From contig DASROJ010000143.1 of the NCBI GenBank assembly GCA_035646975.1, forward strand, positions 1 to 5,539: a stretch of 5,539 nucleotides of DNA, read 5' to 3'. Origin of the DNA: DASROJ01 sp035646975 (GTDB lineage: Bacteria > Acidobacteriota > Polarisedimenticolia > JACPZX01 > DASXTC01). Position 1 is the first letter of the stretch. Each line of letters starts with the position of its first letter. The translations under genes were made by a program, and so were the position numbers. Below, piece by piece: positions 1 to 5,473 of the stretch. A model generated the notes under the pieces. That model made no database searches, was not told the origin of the DNA, and saw only the letters and a program-made list of their open reading frames with translations.

Positions 1-335
1 AACGCTCCCAGCGCCGTGGCGCAAACTGCCAGGATCAGGGTGCGCCAGATCCCGGTGGCGAGAATCTCCGCGACGGGTCGACCCTGCCGCACGTACGATG
101 TCCCGAGGTCGAACCGCGCCAGCTTGCCGAGGAACTGGCCGTACCGAACGAGAGCCGGCTGGTCCAGACCCCACTCGGCCCTCACGGCGGCCAGCACGTC
201 GGGATCCGCGCTCTGTCCTGAAAGAACGCGCGCTGGGTCCCCGGGGATCATGAACATGAATATCCAGACGAGGGTCGCCGCGGCCCACAGGGCGGGCAGC
301 ATCCAGAGCAGACGGCGCATCACGAAGACGATCAT
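1..335 (-). CDS. Peptide/nickel-type ABC transporter permease, DppB/OppB-like (partial, cut by window edge)
   Basis: This is an inner-membrane permease subunit of a Dpp/Opp-family ABC importer that would pair with the DppC-like subunit encoded two genes upstream. Reading leftward from 335, the first 111 codons are visible. They begin MIVFVMRRLLWMLPALWAAA, with a first membrane segment at about residues 9-30. Next comes the family hallmark PGDPAR (about 31-36), then a GLDQP...RYGQFL stretch and FDLGTSY, as in the N-terminal periplasmic region of DppB proteins. The second membrane segment is just starting at the edge. The ATG at 335 overlaps the TGA of the substrate-binding protein gene (ATGA, 332-335), so translational coupling is likely. 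A GGGAGGAGG (349-357) lies 13 nt upstream, which is far for a Shine-Dalgarno sequence. Met6 (320) is a possible alternative start. The C-terminal two-thirds, including the EAA loop, is outside the window. The family is clear; the substrate is not determinable. Confidence 0.9.
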   Translation of the reverse strand, partial: MIVFVMRRLLWMLPALWAAATLVWIFMFMIPGDPARVLSGQSADPDVLAAVRAEWGLDQPALVRYGQFLGKLARFDLGTSYVRQGRPVAEILATGIWRTLILAVCATALGA

Positions 336-1942
336 TTCCTGCGGACGACCTCCTCCCACGCGATGCCGAAGGTGCCCAGCTGGCTGAGCTTCATGCCAGT
401 GAACTCCGGTTTCAGCAGGACGTCCTGGCCGTACCAGTAGATCGGCACGAGGGCCGCGTCTTCGAGCAGCATCCTCTCCCCCTCGCGGTAGAGCTGCTCG
501 CGCTTCGCGCGGTCGGGCTCGCTGCGCGCTTTCTCCATCATCTGGTCGAACTCCGGGTTGGTGTACAGGCCGTAGTTGCCCTGTCCGCCGGTGATGAACG
601 GCGTGGCGAGAAAGTTGTCCGGGTCGGGCCAGTCCGCGTACCAGGTCATCCTGAACAGCGAACCCGCCGCCGCGTCGGCCTTGCCCGACTGCATCGCTGC
701 AAGAAACGCGAGGAAGTCGCTCATCTTGATTCTCACCTTGACGCCGATGCGCGACAGGTCGCTCTGGATCCGGTCCGCGACGAGCGAGAACCCGCGTGTC
801 TGGTTGCTGGCGTAGACCAGCTCGGGCAGCCCTTTGCCATCCGGGTAGCCGGCCTCGGCCAGAAGCCGCGAGGCCAGGTTGGGGTCATAGGCGAAAGCGG
901 TGCGGTTCGGGTCGTGTCCCAGCATCCCGGGCGGGATGATGCCCGACGCGACGACATCCTTGCCCTCCTGCAGCACCCGCACGATGTAGTCACGATCGAT
1001 GGCATGGAGGATCGCCTGGCGCAGGAGGCGATTGTTCCTGAAGGGGGCCGCACCATGGTTGAAGCCGACGAAGAGGATGGACAACCGCGTCGAGTTGTGA
1101 ACATCCGCCGGCATTTCCTTCAGCACCTTTTCGCGTTGTTGCGGCGGAATCTCCTGGGTGAAGTCCAGTCCGCCCGTGCGGTATTCCTGGAACGCCGTGC
1201 TCGAGTCCGGTATGAACCTGAAGATGATCTTCGTGATGGCGCCCCTGGGCGCGACTCCCTTCCAGTGGTCCGCGAAGCGGGCCAGCGTGAGCGACACGGT
1301 GGGCTCGTAGGCGTCGTACCTGAACGGGCCGCATCCCACCGGGTGCTTCACGTAGGCCCTGGCCGGATCGTCGTAGACCTCTTTCGGCAGGATCGATCCT
1401 GCTTCGCCTGCCAGGATGGTCAGGAATTTCTCGTAGGGATGCGACAGGGTGATGATGACGGTGCGGGGATCGGGCGCGACCACCCCGGGAAGATCCTGGG
1501 TGCGGCCAGCCCAGTAATCGTCGGCGCCCTTGACGCTGGCGAAGAAATAGGACTTCTCCGAGTGAATCTTCTTGGACAGCGCTCTGAGAATCGAATAGCG
1601 CACATCGTCGGCGACCACCTCGCGGCCATTGTGGAACCTGACTCCTTTGCGCAGTTTGAAGGTGTAGGTGAGGTTGTCGGGCGAAACGGTCCACGACTCG
1701 GCGACCGCCGGGCGCACCTCGAGCGAACCCGGGACATACTCGACCAGCCCGTCGAAGATCAGGTAGTGGTAGACGCTGGAGTTGTCGTCGCCGGTGAGAA
1801 ACGGATCCAGGCTGGGAGGATCCTCCGGCATCCGGTACCTGAGCGTCTGCTCCGCCGGGGCGTTGTCGACCGGCGCCGGCGCGCACGCCGCCGGCAGCAT
1901 GGCCAGCATCAGGATGGCAAACAGACTCCTCGCACTCGGCAT
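332..1942 (-). CDS. ABC transporter substrate-binding lipoprotein, family 5 (DppA/OppA-like)
   Basis: This is the periplasmic solute receptor (SBP_bac_5 family) that delivers peptides or a similar ligand to the adjacent permeases. It has 536 residues, normal for the family. The N-terminus is a lipoprotein-type signal: Arg5, hydrophobic residues 7-16, then LPAAC with Cys20 as the likely lipidated residue. The -3 position is Pro rather than the usual Leu (Leu is at -4), so the lipobox is not ideal. Family landmarks in order are the AESW...SPDNLTYTFKLRKG region (81-100), VRFHNG and ADDVRYS (101-117), VGCGPFRYDAYEP (202-214), FVGFNHGAAPF near 291-301, AIDRDYI (314-320) and WYADWPDPDNFL (434-445). 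The ATG at 1942 is preceded by GAGGTG with a 5-nt spacer, which fixes the start. That Shine-Dalgarno sequence overlaps the stop codon of the upstream DppC-like gene. The gene overlaps the downstream DppB-like gene by 4 nt. Dipeptides, oligopeptides, nickel and oligosaccharides are all known ligands of this family, so none is assigned. Confidence 0.95.
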   Translation of the reverse strand: MPSARSLFAILMLAMLPAACAPAPVDNAPAEQTLRYRMPEDPPSLDPFLTGDDNSSVYHYLIFDGLVEYVPGSLEVRPAVAESWTVSPDNLTYTFKLRKGVRFHNGREVVADDVRYSILRALSKKIHSEKSYFFASVKGADDYWAGRTQDLPGVVAPDPRTVIITLSHPYEKFLTILAGEAGSILPKEVYDDPARAYVKHPVGCGPFRYDAYEPTVSLTLARFADHWKGVAPRGAITKIIFRFIPDSSTAFQEYRTGGLDFTQEIPPQQREKVLKEMPADVHNSTRLSILFVGFNHGAAPFRNNRLLRQAILHAIDRDYIVRVLQEGKDVVASGIIPPGMLGHDPNRTAFAYDPNLASRLLAEAGYPDGKGLPELVYASNQTRGFSLVADRIQSDLSRIGVKVRIKMSDFLAFLAAMQSGKADAAAGSLFRMTWYADWPDPDNFLATPFITGGQGNYGLYTNPEFDQMMEKARSEPDRAKREQLYREGERMLLEDAALVPIYWYGQDVLLKPEFTGMKLSQLGTFGIAWEEVVRRK

Positions 1943-1946
1943 CTCG

Positions 1947-1953
1947 TCACCTC
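1947..1953 (-). promoter_or_regulatory. Shine-Dalgarno sequence of the substrate-binding protein, overlapping an upstream stop
   Basis: Read on the minus strand, GAGGTGA sits 5 nt (counting from GAGGTG) before the ATG at 1942. The TGA of the DppC-like gene (1954-1952) shares bases with it. Ribosomes finishing the permease would therefore stop on the ribosome-binding site of the next gene, suggesting coupled expression. This site also supports the chosen start. Confidence 0.75.
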
Positions 1954-2854
1954 ATGAAGTATGAGTCGCCACCTGCAGCTTCGGGTCGATGGCATCACGC
2001 AGCGCGTCCCCCAGGAGGATGAACCCAAGCACGGTGATCGCGATGGCAATCCCCGGAAACACGCAGAGCCACGGCCGGACGGTGAGGTCCGGCTGTCCGT
2101 CGACGATCATGCGTCCCCACGAAATGGCGGGGGGTTGCGCGCCCAGACCCAGAAAGGAGAGCCAGGCCTCGGTCAGGATGTTTCCCGCCACGCCCACCGA
2201 GGCGGCCACCATCGCCGGCGCCGCCGCGTTGGGCAGCAGGTGCCGCGCGACCAGTCGAAGATCACCGGCGCCGAGGGCCCGGGCCGCCTCCGGGTAGCCG
2301 CGTCCCTTCACCGACAGGCATTGTGCCCGCGTCAATCGCGCGATACCCGCCCATCCCATCAGCCCCAGCACGACGAAGACGAGAGTGATGCTCCGCGTGT
2401 CGAAAACGGCAATCGCCGCCATCGCGAGGATCGGCAGGGGAAAGGCGAGCAGGATGTCCGCCAGGCGCATCAACGCGGCGTCGAGCCAGCCTCCGTAGAA
2501 TCCGGCCAGTCCGCCGAGGATGATGCCGATGGTGAAGGCGATCGCCTCGGCGGCCAGCCCGACCTGCAGCGAGATCCTCGCTCCATGCAGTAGCCGGGAG
2601 AAGAAATCCCTGCGCTGGATGTCGGTGCCGAGCCAATGGCGGGAATCGGGAGGAGACGGCGGCGATTCGATCGTCCGGTCTTCGTCCAGGGGACCCCAGG
2701 AAACAAGATAACGGGTCAGGATCGAGCGCGAGGAGGGTCCGAACTCCGTCGAGAGCGCCGCCAGGCTCGCCACGAACAGCACGATCAGGAGTCCGGCCAT
2801 TCCCGCCGGGCTCCTCACGAGCGTTCCGCTGCTCAACGCCACCCCCGCGCCCAA
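1952..2854 (-). CDS. Peptide/nickel-type ABC transporter permease, DppC/OppC-like
   Basis: This is an inner-membrane permease subunit and the first gene of the leftward operon, about 300 residues, typical of DppC. The order of landmarks fits the family. A first membrane segment lies at about 19-35. A periplasmic stretch ends in HWLGTDIQRRDFFSRLLHGAR (73-93), matching the family's LGTD..GRD..SRL..GAR signature. Membrane segments follow near 97-119, 133-151 and 155-175. The cytoplasmic EAA loop, which docks the ATPase, is at 189-209 (EAARALGAG...RHLLPN). A last membrane segment lies near 262-282, and the C-terminus is GDALRDAIDPKL. The start is uncertain. TTG at 2854 gives the longest product but has no clear Shine-Dalgarno sequence, and GTG at 2842 and TTG at 2836 are alternatives. 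ATG at 2800 has AGGAG 10 nt upstream, but it would remove the conserved RSPAGMAGL segment at the front of the first helix. The stop lies 9 nt before the binding-protein start. Confidence 0.92.
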   Translation of the reverse strand: MGAGVALSSGTLVRSPAGMAGLLIVLFVASLAALSTEFGPSSRSILTRYLVSWGPLDEDRTIESPPSPPDSRHWLGTDIQRRDFFSRLLHGARISLQVGLAAEAIAFTIGIILGGLAGFYGGWLDAALMRLADILLAFPLPILAMAAIAVFDTRSITLVFVVLGLMGWAGIARLTRAQCLSVKGRGYPEAARALGAGDLRLVARHLLPNAAAPAMVAASVGVAGNILTEAWLSFLGLGAQPPAISWGRMIVDGQPDLTVRPWLCVFPGIAIAITVLGFILLGDALRDAIDPKLQVATHTS

Positions 2855-2866
2855 GAAAGGACCACA

Positions 2867-2895
2867 CTTGTACCACAGCGATCTTCCGCGATCAA
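2867..2895 (-). promoter_or_regulatory. Candidate sigma70-type promoter for the leftward ABC transporter operon
   Basis: On the minus strand, TTGATC (2895-2890) and TACAAG (2872-2867) are separated by exactly 17 nt and each match 4 of 6 bases of the sigma70 consensus. Transcription would begin near 2860, only a few bases before the TTG at 2854. That makes a start at GTG 2842 or TTG 2836 worth considering. The evidence is motif and position only. Confidence 0.4.
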
Positions 2896-2913
2896 GACGA
2901 AGTCCGCCCGGCC

Positions 2914-2943
2914 TTGACGATCCCGCGATGTTTCATCTACCCT
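2914..2943 (+). promoter_or_regulatory. Weak candidate promoter for the rightward TPR-BMC operon
   Basis: TTGACG (2914-2919, 5 of 6 consensus bases) is followed after 18 nt by TACCCT (2938-2943, 3 of 6, keeping the key T, A and final T). A transcript would start at about 2950, which is exactly the GTG proposed as the start of the TPR protein, so the message would be leaderless. The same TTG could instead be read as the start codon of a 12-residue longer protein. The -10 match is poor, so this is tentative. Confidence 0.25.
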
Positions 2944-2949
2944 TCCCGC

Positions 2950-3678
2950 GTGACCAGCAACTCCTCCATCTCCCGCCAGCATATCGCCTTCGCCATCGCG
3001 GGGATCATTTTCGGATTCCTGCTGGGTTTCATCAGCGCGCACCAGTTTTACGGCGGCCGGCTGGGTGGGGTCGCCTCGGCCAACGCACCGGAGACGATGG
3101 GTGGCCAGCGCGGGGCGCCGGTGATCGCGGGGCAGGAGCCTTCGGGGATGGGAGGCTCGCAGGCGCCGGGCGGAGGTGGCGCCCCCGGCGGTCCCAGCCC
3201 CGGCGGTCCAAGCATGGAGCAGATGGAGCAGGTCAAGAAAGAACTGAGCGCGCTGAAAAAAGCGGTCGACGAAGATCCCCGGAACGTCGTCGCGCTGTCC
3301 CGCCTCGGCAACATGTACATGGATGCGGGCATGTTCGACAAGTCGATCGATTACTACCGCAGGGCCCTCGAGGTGGAACCGGGCAACGTCGACATTCGCA
3401 CCGACATGGGGACCTGCCTGCGCGAGATGGGGAAGGTGGACGAGGCGATGCAGGTCTTCCGGGAGAGCGTGAGCCGCGATCCCAACCATTGGAAGAGCTG
3501 GTTCAACATCGGCATCGTCTATCTCTACAATCTCGACGACTACGCCAAGGCCGAGGAGGCCTTCTCCAAGGCGCACGACCTGAACCCGAAGGACATCGAC
3601 ATGAACGCCGTGCGGGCCGAGATCGAGAAGCTCAGGCAGGAGAAGGCGGGCAAGCCCGCCGGGGCGAAGCCCTCATGA
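2950..3678 (+). CDS. Membrane-anchored tetratricopeptide repeat (TPR) protein
   Basis: This is a protein-interaction scaffold of unknown partner. From GTG 2950 it has 242 residues. A short polar N-terminus is followed by a single membrane helix (about 12-29, IAFAIAGIIFGFLLGFI), then a Gly/Pro/Ser-rich linker (about 35-88, with repeated PGG units). The soluble C-terminal part holds three TPR units: roughly 111-144 (ALSRLGNMYMDAGMFDKSID and on), 145-178 (from NVDIRTDMGTCLREMGKVDE) and 179-213 (WKSWFNIGIVYLYNLDDYAK region). A charged Lys-rich tail ends the protein. With an N-in anchor, the TPR domain would lie outside the cytoplasm; the reverse topology is also possible. A longer start at TTG 2914 would add 12 residues, but that TTG also reads as a -35 element. 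Neither start has a good Shine-Dalgarno sequence. The stop overlaps the next ATG (ATGA). It is first in the rightward operon that leads into the microcompartment genes; no functional link to them is shown. Confidence 0.85.
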   Translation: MTSNSSISRQHIAFAIAGIIFGFLLGFISAHQFYGGRLGGVASANAPETMGGQRGAPVIAGQEPSGMGGSQAPGGGGAPGGPSPGGPSMEQMEQVKKELSALKKAVDEDPRNVVALSRLGNMYMDAGMFDKSIDYYRRALEVEPGNVDIRTDMGTCLREMGKVDEAMQVFRESVSRDPNHWKSWFNIGIVYLYNLDDYAKAEEAFSKAHDLNPKDIDMNAVRAEIEKLRQEKAGKPAGAKPS

Positions 3679-3971
3679 GGCGCTTCCTGATGGCCCTGGC
3701 CCTCTTCGGTGTCGTCATGCTGGTGCTGCGCAGCCTGGCAGGGATGTTCGCCCGCGGCCCCGGGCACTCCAGGCGCAACGTGCGGGACGCTTCCGGCGCG
3801 GCGCGGGCGGCGAGGACCGGCGAGCTGGTGCGTGATCGAGTGTGCAACACCTTTCTGCCGCGCGAACGCGCGATCGGGCTGACCAGGTCCGGTGAGACCC
3901 ACTTCTTCTGTTCGGAAGACTGCCGGACTCGATTCATCGCGGGCGCGACACGCGGAATCGACGCGGCTTGA
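3675..3971 (+). CDS. Small membrane-anchored protein with YHS/TRASH-like Cys motif
   Basis: This is a 98-residue protein whose exact role I do not recognise. The N-terminus is a membrane anchor (about 4-24, after MRR). A basic, Ala/Arg-rich linker follows. The C-terminal segment has the pattern VRDRVCNTFLP (52-62), then HFFCSEDCRTRF (76-87). The C...HFFCSxxCRxxF arrangement (Cys57, Cys79, Cys83, His76) resembles YHS/TRASH-type treble-clef domains, which bind zinc or other metals. The same arrangement is seen in small PP0621-like membrane proteins. The start at ATG 3675 overlaps the TPR stop (ATGA), implying translational coupling. ATG 3690 has GAGG 9 nt upstream and is an alternative start that would lose the MRRFL segment. 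It ends 34 nt before the aldolase gene. Metal binding is inferred from the Cys pattern only. Confidence 0.8.
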   Translation: MRRFLMALALFGVVMLVLRSLAGMFARGPGHSRRNVRDASGAARAARTGELVRDRVCNTFLPRERAIGLTRSGETHFFCSEDCRTRFIAGATRGIDAA

Positions 3972-4005
3972 CCGACTCCTTGATGCGCCTGCCGGGGGAT
4001 GTCGC

Positions 4006-4851
4006 ATGAGCGAGCTGGGCTCGGGCGGTTACGGAGGGCAGACGCGCGGGGCGGCCCCGAGGAAACGCGAGTTCGAGCATCGCAACGACATCGTCGAAGT
4101 CGGACGACGACTCTATGACAAGGGATTCATCGCCGCCGCCGACGGCAACGTCAGTGTCAGGATGCAGGACGATCGGATCCTGACCACCCCTTCGGGCCGC
4201 AACAAGGGACGTCTGGACCCTGAAGATCTCGTCGTCACCGACATGCAGGGGCGAAAGCTCTATGGCAAGCTGGAGCCTTCCTCGGAGCTGGAAATGCACC
4301 TGGTCATGTACCACGAGCGGTCCGATGTCCGCGCCGTGGTGCATGCCCATCCGCCGAATTCGTCCGGGTTCGCCGTGGCCGGGATTCCGATGGACCAGCC
4401 GCTGCTCTCCGAGGTGGTGCTGACGCTGGGCACCGTGCCGCTGGCCGAGTACGGCACGCCGACGACTCCCGAGCTGGCGGAGGCCGTGCGGCCCTACGCC
4501 CGGTTCGACGGGATCCTGCTCGCCAACCATGGCGCGCTCACGGTGGGCGGCGATGTTTTTTCCGCCTACGATCGGATGGAGACGCTGGAGCATTCGGCCC
4601 ACATCTACGTCGTGGCCAGGACGCTGGGCAGCGAGCGGCCGTTGTCCGACGAGCATGTGGCCAAGCTCCGGGAGATCCGCGAGCGGCTTCAGTTCCAGGC
4701 ACCCGCGCACGCGTGCCTGAGCTGCAAGGTCCTGGAGGAGAAGATGCAGAAGATCTCCACGAGGCTGAGCGATCCGGGACCAGAAGGCCATTACAGTCTC
4801 ACCCGTGACGAGTTGATTGACCTCATCACCGACGTCGTCAAGACGATGTGA
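4006..4851 (+). CDS. Class II aldolase/adducin family protein (fuculose/rhamnulose-phosphate aldolase-like), probable microcompartment cargo
   Basis: This is a zinc-dependent class II aldolase related to L-fuculose-1-phosphate aldolase, which splits a ketose phosphate into dihydroxyacetone phosphate and lactaldehyde. The product has 281 residues. Landmarks are DGNVSVR (46-52) and TTPSG (60-64), which form the phosphate pocket in FucA. PSSE (91-94) carries the catalytic Glu94. HAHP (113-116) supplies two zinc ligands, His113 and His115, and LLANHG (171-176) supplies the third, His175. All key residues are present. The protein is longer than FucA (about 215 aa). It has about 20 Gly-rich N-terminal residues and a C-terminal extension with a lone CxxC (237-240), a polar linker, and an amphipathic helix (265-281). 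Such helices direct cargo into microcompartments. The genes directly downstream encode shell proteins. The start at ATG 4006 has only a GGGGG run 8-9 nt upstream; reading further upstream would overlap the previous gene. The exact sugar substrate is inferred, not shown. Confidence 0.93.
   Translation: MSELGSGGYGGQTRGAAPRKREFEHRNDIVEVGRRLYDKGFIAAADGNVSVRMQDDRILTTPSGRNKGRLDPEDLVVTDMQGRKLYGKLEPSSELEMHLVMYHERSDVRAVVHAHPPNSSGFAVAGIPMDQPLLSEVVLTLGTVPLAEYGTPTTPELAEAVRPYARFDGILLANHGALTVGGDVFSAYDRMETLEHSAHIYVVARTLGSERPLSDEHVAKLREIRERLQFQAPAHACLSCKVLEEKMQKISTRLSDPGPEGHYSLTRDELIDLITDVVKTM
4798..4848 (+). other. Candidate encapsulation peptide at the C-terminus of the aldolase
   Basis: The last 17 residues (265-281, LTRDELIDLITDVVKTM) follow a Pro/Gly-containing linker (about 255-264). 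Hydrophobic residues fall at 265, 270, 271, 273, 274, 277, 278 and 281, giving one greasy helical face, with Asp/Glu/Arg/Lys on the other. Short linker-tethered amphipathic helices at protein ends are the known form of BMC encapsulation peptides, which bind shell proteins. The call rests on pattern and gene context. Confidence 0.65.
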
Positions 4852-4882
4852 CGTCAGGAGCGGAGAACAGATGAAGGACGAG

Positions 4883-4889
4883 AAGGAGG
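4883..4889 (+). promoter_or_regulatory. Strong Shine-Dalgarno sequence deciding the BMC-H start
   Basis: AAGGAGG lies 5 nt before ATG 4895, a near-perfect ribosome-binding site. An in-frame ATG at 4871 also has GGAG (4862-4865) 5 nt upstream. However, starting there would add eight charged residues (MKDEKEER) absent from PduA/EutM-type proteins. The stronger site and the family N-terminus both favour 4895. Confidence 0.75.
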
Positions 4890-4894
4890 AGCGC

Positions 4895-5182
4895 ATGGGC
4901 GAAGCCCTGGGGATGATCGAGACCCGGGGACTCGTCGCCATGATCGAGGCGTCCGACGCCATGGTCAAGGCGGCCAAAGTCACCCTGATCGGCTACGAGA
5001 AGATTGGCTCGGGCCTCGTGACGACCATCGTCCGGGGAGATGTCGCCGCGGTGAAGGCCGCCACGGACGCGGGCGCCGCCGCGGCCCGCAAGGTGGGGGA
5101 GCTGGTCTCGGTGCACGTCATCCCCAGGCCGCATGCCAGCCTCGAGGACCGGCTGCCGATCGGCAGGACGAACCGCGGCTGA
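4895..5182 (+). CDS. Bacterial microcompartment shell protein, BMC-H (PduA/EutM type)
   Basis: This is a single-domain BMC protein that forms cyclic hexamers tiling the facets of a protein organelle and carrying small-molecule pores. It has 95 residues, canonical for BMC-H. The sequence runs MGEALGMIETRGLVAMIEAS, then DAMVKAA with the conserved edge Lys25. The pore segment is EKIGSGLV (35-42, pore GSG 38-40), followed by VRGDVAAVKAATDAGAAAA and the terminal VHVIPRPH (73-80, edge Arg78). From memory of family sequences, the two ends resemble EutM and the pore resembles PduA, so the exact subgroup is not assigned. The start follows the AAGGAGG site. A longer form from ATG 4871 is possible but less likely. 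It lies 43 nt after the aldolase and 18 nt before a BMC-P gene. Shell and cargo genes together make an organelle operon. Confidence 0.97.
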   Translation: MGEALGMIETRGLVAMIEASDAMVKAAKVTLIGYEKIGSGLVTTIVRGDVAAVKAATDAGAAAARKVGELVSVHVIPRPHASLEDRLPIGRTNRG

Positions 5183-5188
5183 GGCCGC

Positions 5189-5194
5189 AAGGGG
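5189..5194 (+). promoter_or_regulatory. Shine-Dalgarno sequence of the first BMC-P gene
   Basis: AAGGGG lies 6 nt before ATG 5201, inside the 18-nt gap after the BMC-H stop. It supports the chosen start for the EutN/CcmL protein. Confidence 0.5.
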
Positions 5195-5200
5195 TCGTGG

Positions 5201-5473
5201 ATGTTTCTCGCCCGTATCCTCGGGACCATCGTGGCCACCCGCAAGGACGACCGGCTCGAGGGATTCAAGCTGCTGGTCGTCCAGCCGCTCGATCCGTCCG
5301 GGGGTGATTCAGGCAGCCCCGTGGTGGCCGTCGATACGGTGAGCGCCGGATATACCGAGACTGTCCTCGTGGTCTCCGGCTCGTCGGCGCGCATGACGAC
5401 GCGCACGAAAGACACTCCGGTGGATGCGGCGATCATCGGAATCGTCGACACGATCAGCATGGACAGAAAGTGA
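5201..5473 (+). CDS. Bacterial microcompartment vertex protein, BMC-P (EutN/CcmL family)
   Basis: This is a pentamer-forming shell protein that caps the vertices of the polyhedral organelle. It has 90 residues, the usual family length. The N-terminal strand reads MFLARILGTIVATRKDDRLE, then GFKLLVVQPL (21-30). A Gly/Ser-rich loop (31-39, PSGGDSGS) follows. Next come the conserved VAVDTVSAG (42-50), VLVVSGSSAR (55-64) and the closing PVDAAIIGIVDTI (73-85). These match the strand order and the GSSAR and IVDTI signatures of EutN/CcmL proteins. The start ATG has AAGGGG upstream. The TGA stop overlaps the GTG of a second BMC-P (GTGA), so the two vertex proteins are probably co-translated. BMC loci often encode several BMC-P paralogues; three is usual in PVM-type loci. 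Confidence 0.96.
   Translation: MFLARILGTIVATRKDDRLEGFKLLVVQPLDPSGGDSGSPVVAVDTVSAGYTETVLVVSGSSARMTTRTKDTPVDAAIIGIVDTISMDRK

Noticed and set aside
16..387. A plus-strand 123-codon open frame at the left edge
   Set aside because: It is antisense to the DppB-like gene, which shows PGDPAR and other family motifs.
914..1957. A 347-codon open frame on the plus strand opposite the substrate-binding protein
   Set aside because: It is antisense to a gene with clear family motifs. Its product is Arg/Gly/Asp-rich without recognisable domains, which is typical of high-GC shadow frames.
2798..2815. ATG 2800 with AGGAG 10 nt upstream as the DppC-like start
   Set aside because: It removes the conserved basic segment that leads into the first membrane helix in this family. 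It remains possible but is less likely than a start at 2836-2854.
2868..3674. An upstream in-frame extension of the small Cys-motif protein, giving 367 residues
   Set aside because: The extension lies in another frame over the TPR gene and is Arg/Gly/His-rich noise. The real gene begins at ATG 3675 with a membrane helix and an ATGA overlap.
3892..4005. An N-terminal extension of the aldolase to ATG 3892
   Set aside because: It would overlap the end of the preceding gene by 80 bases and adds residues foreign to the family. ATG 4006 lies in the intergenic position.
3972..4005. A possible promoter or terminator between the Cys-motif gene and the aldolase
   Set aside because: The 34-base gap has no stable inverted repeat followed by a T-run and no spaced -35/-10 pair that I can see.
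4817..4894. A longer BMC-H start at ATG 4817 or 4871
   Set aside because: The canonical BMC-H N-terminus begins right after ATG 4895, which has the strongest Shine-Dalgarno sequence in the window. The added residues do not match the family.
3934..4983. A 349-codon open frame on the minus strand opposite the aldolase
   Set aside because: It is the complement of an aldolase with all catalytic residues intact and runs across a gene boundary into BMC-H. The product is His/Arg-rich and domain-free.
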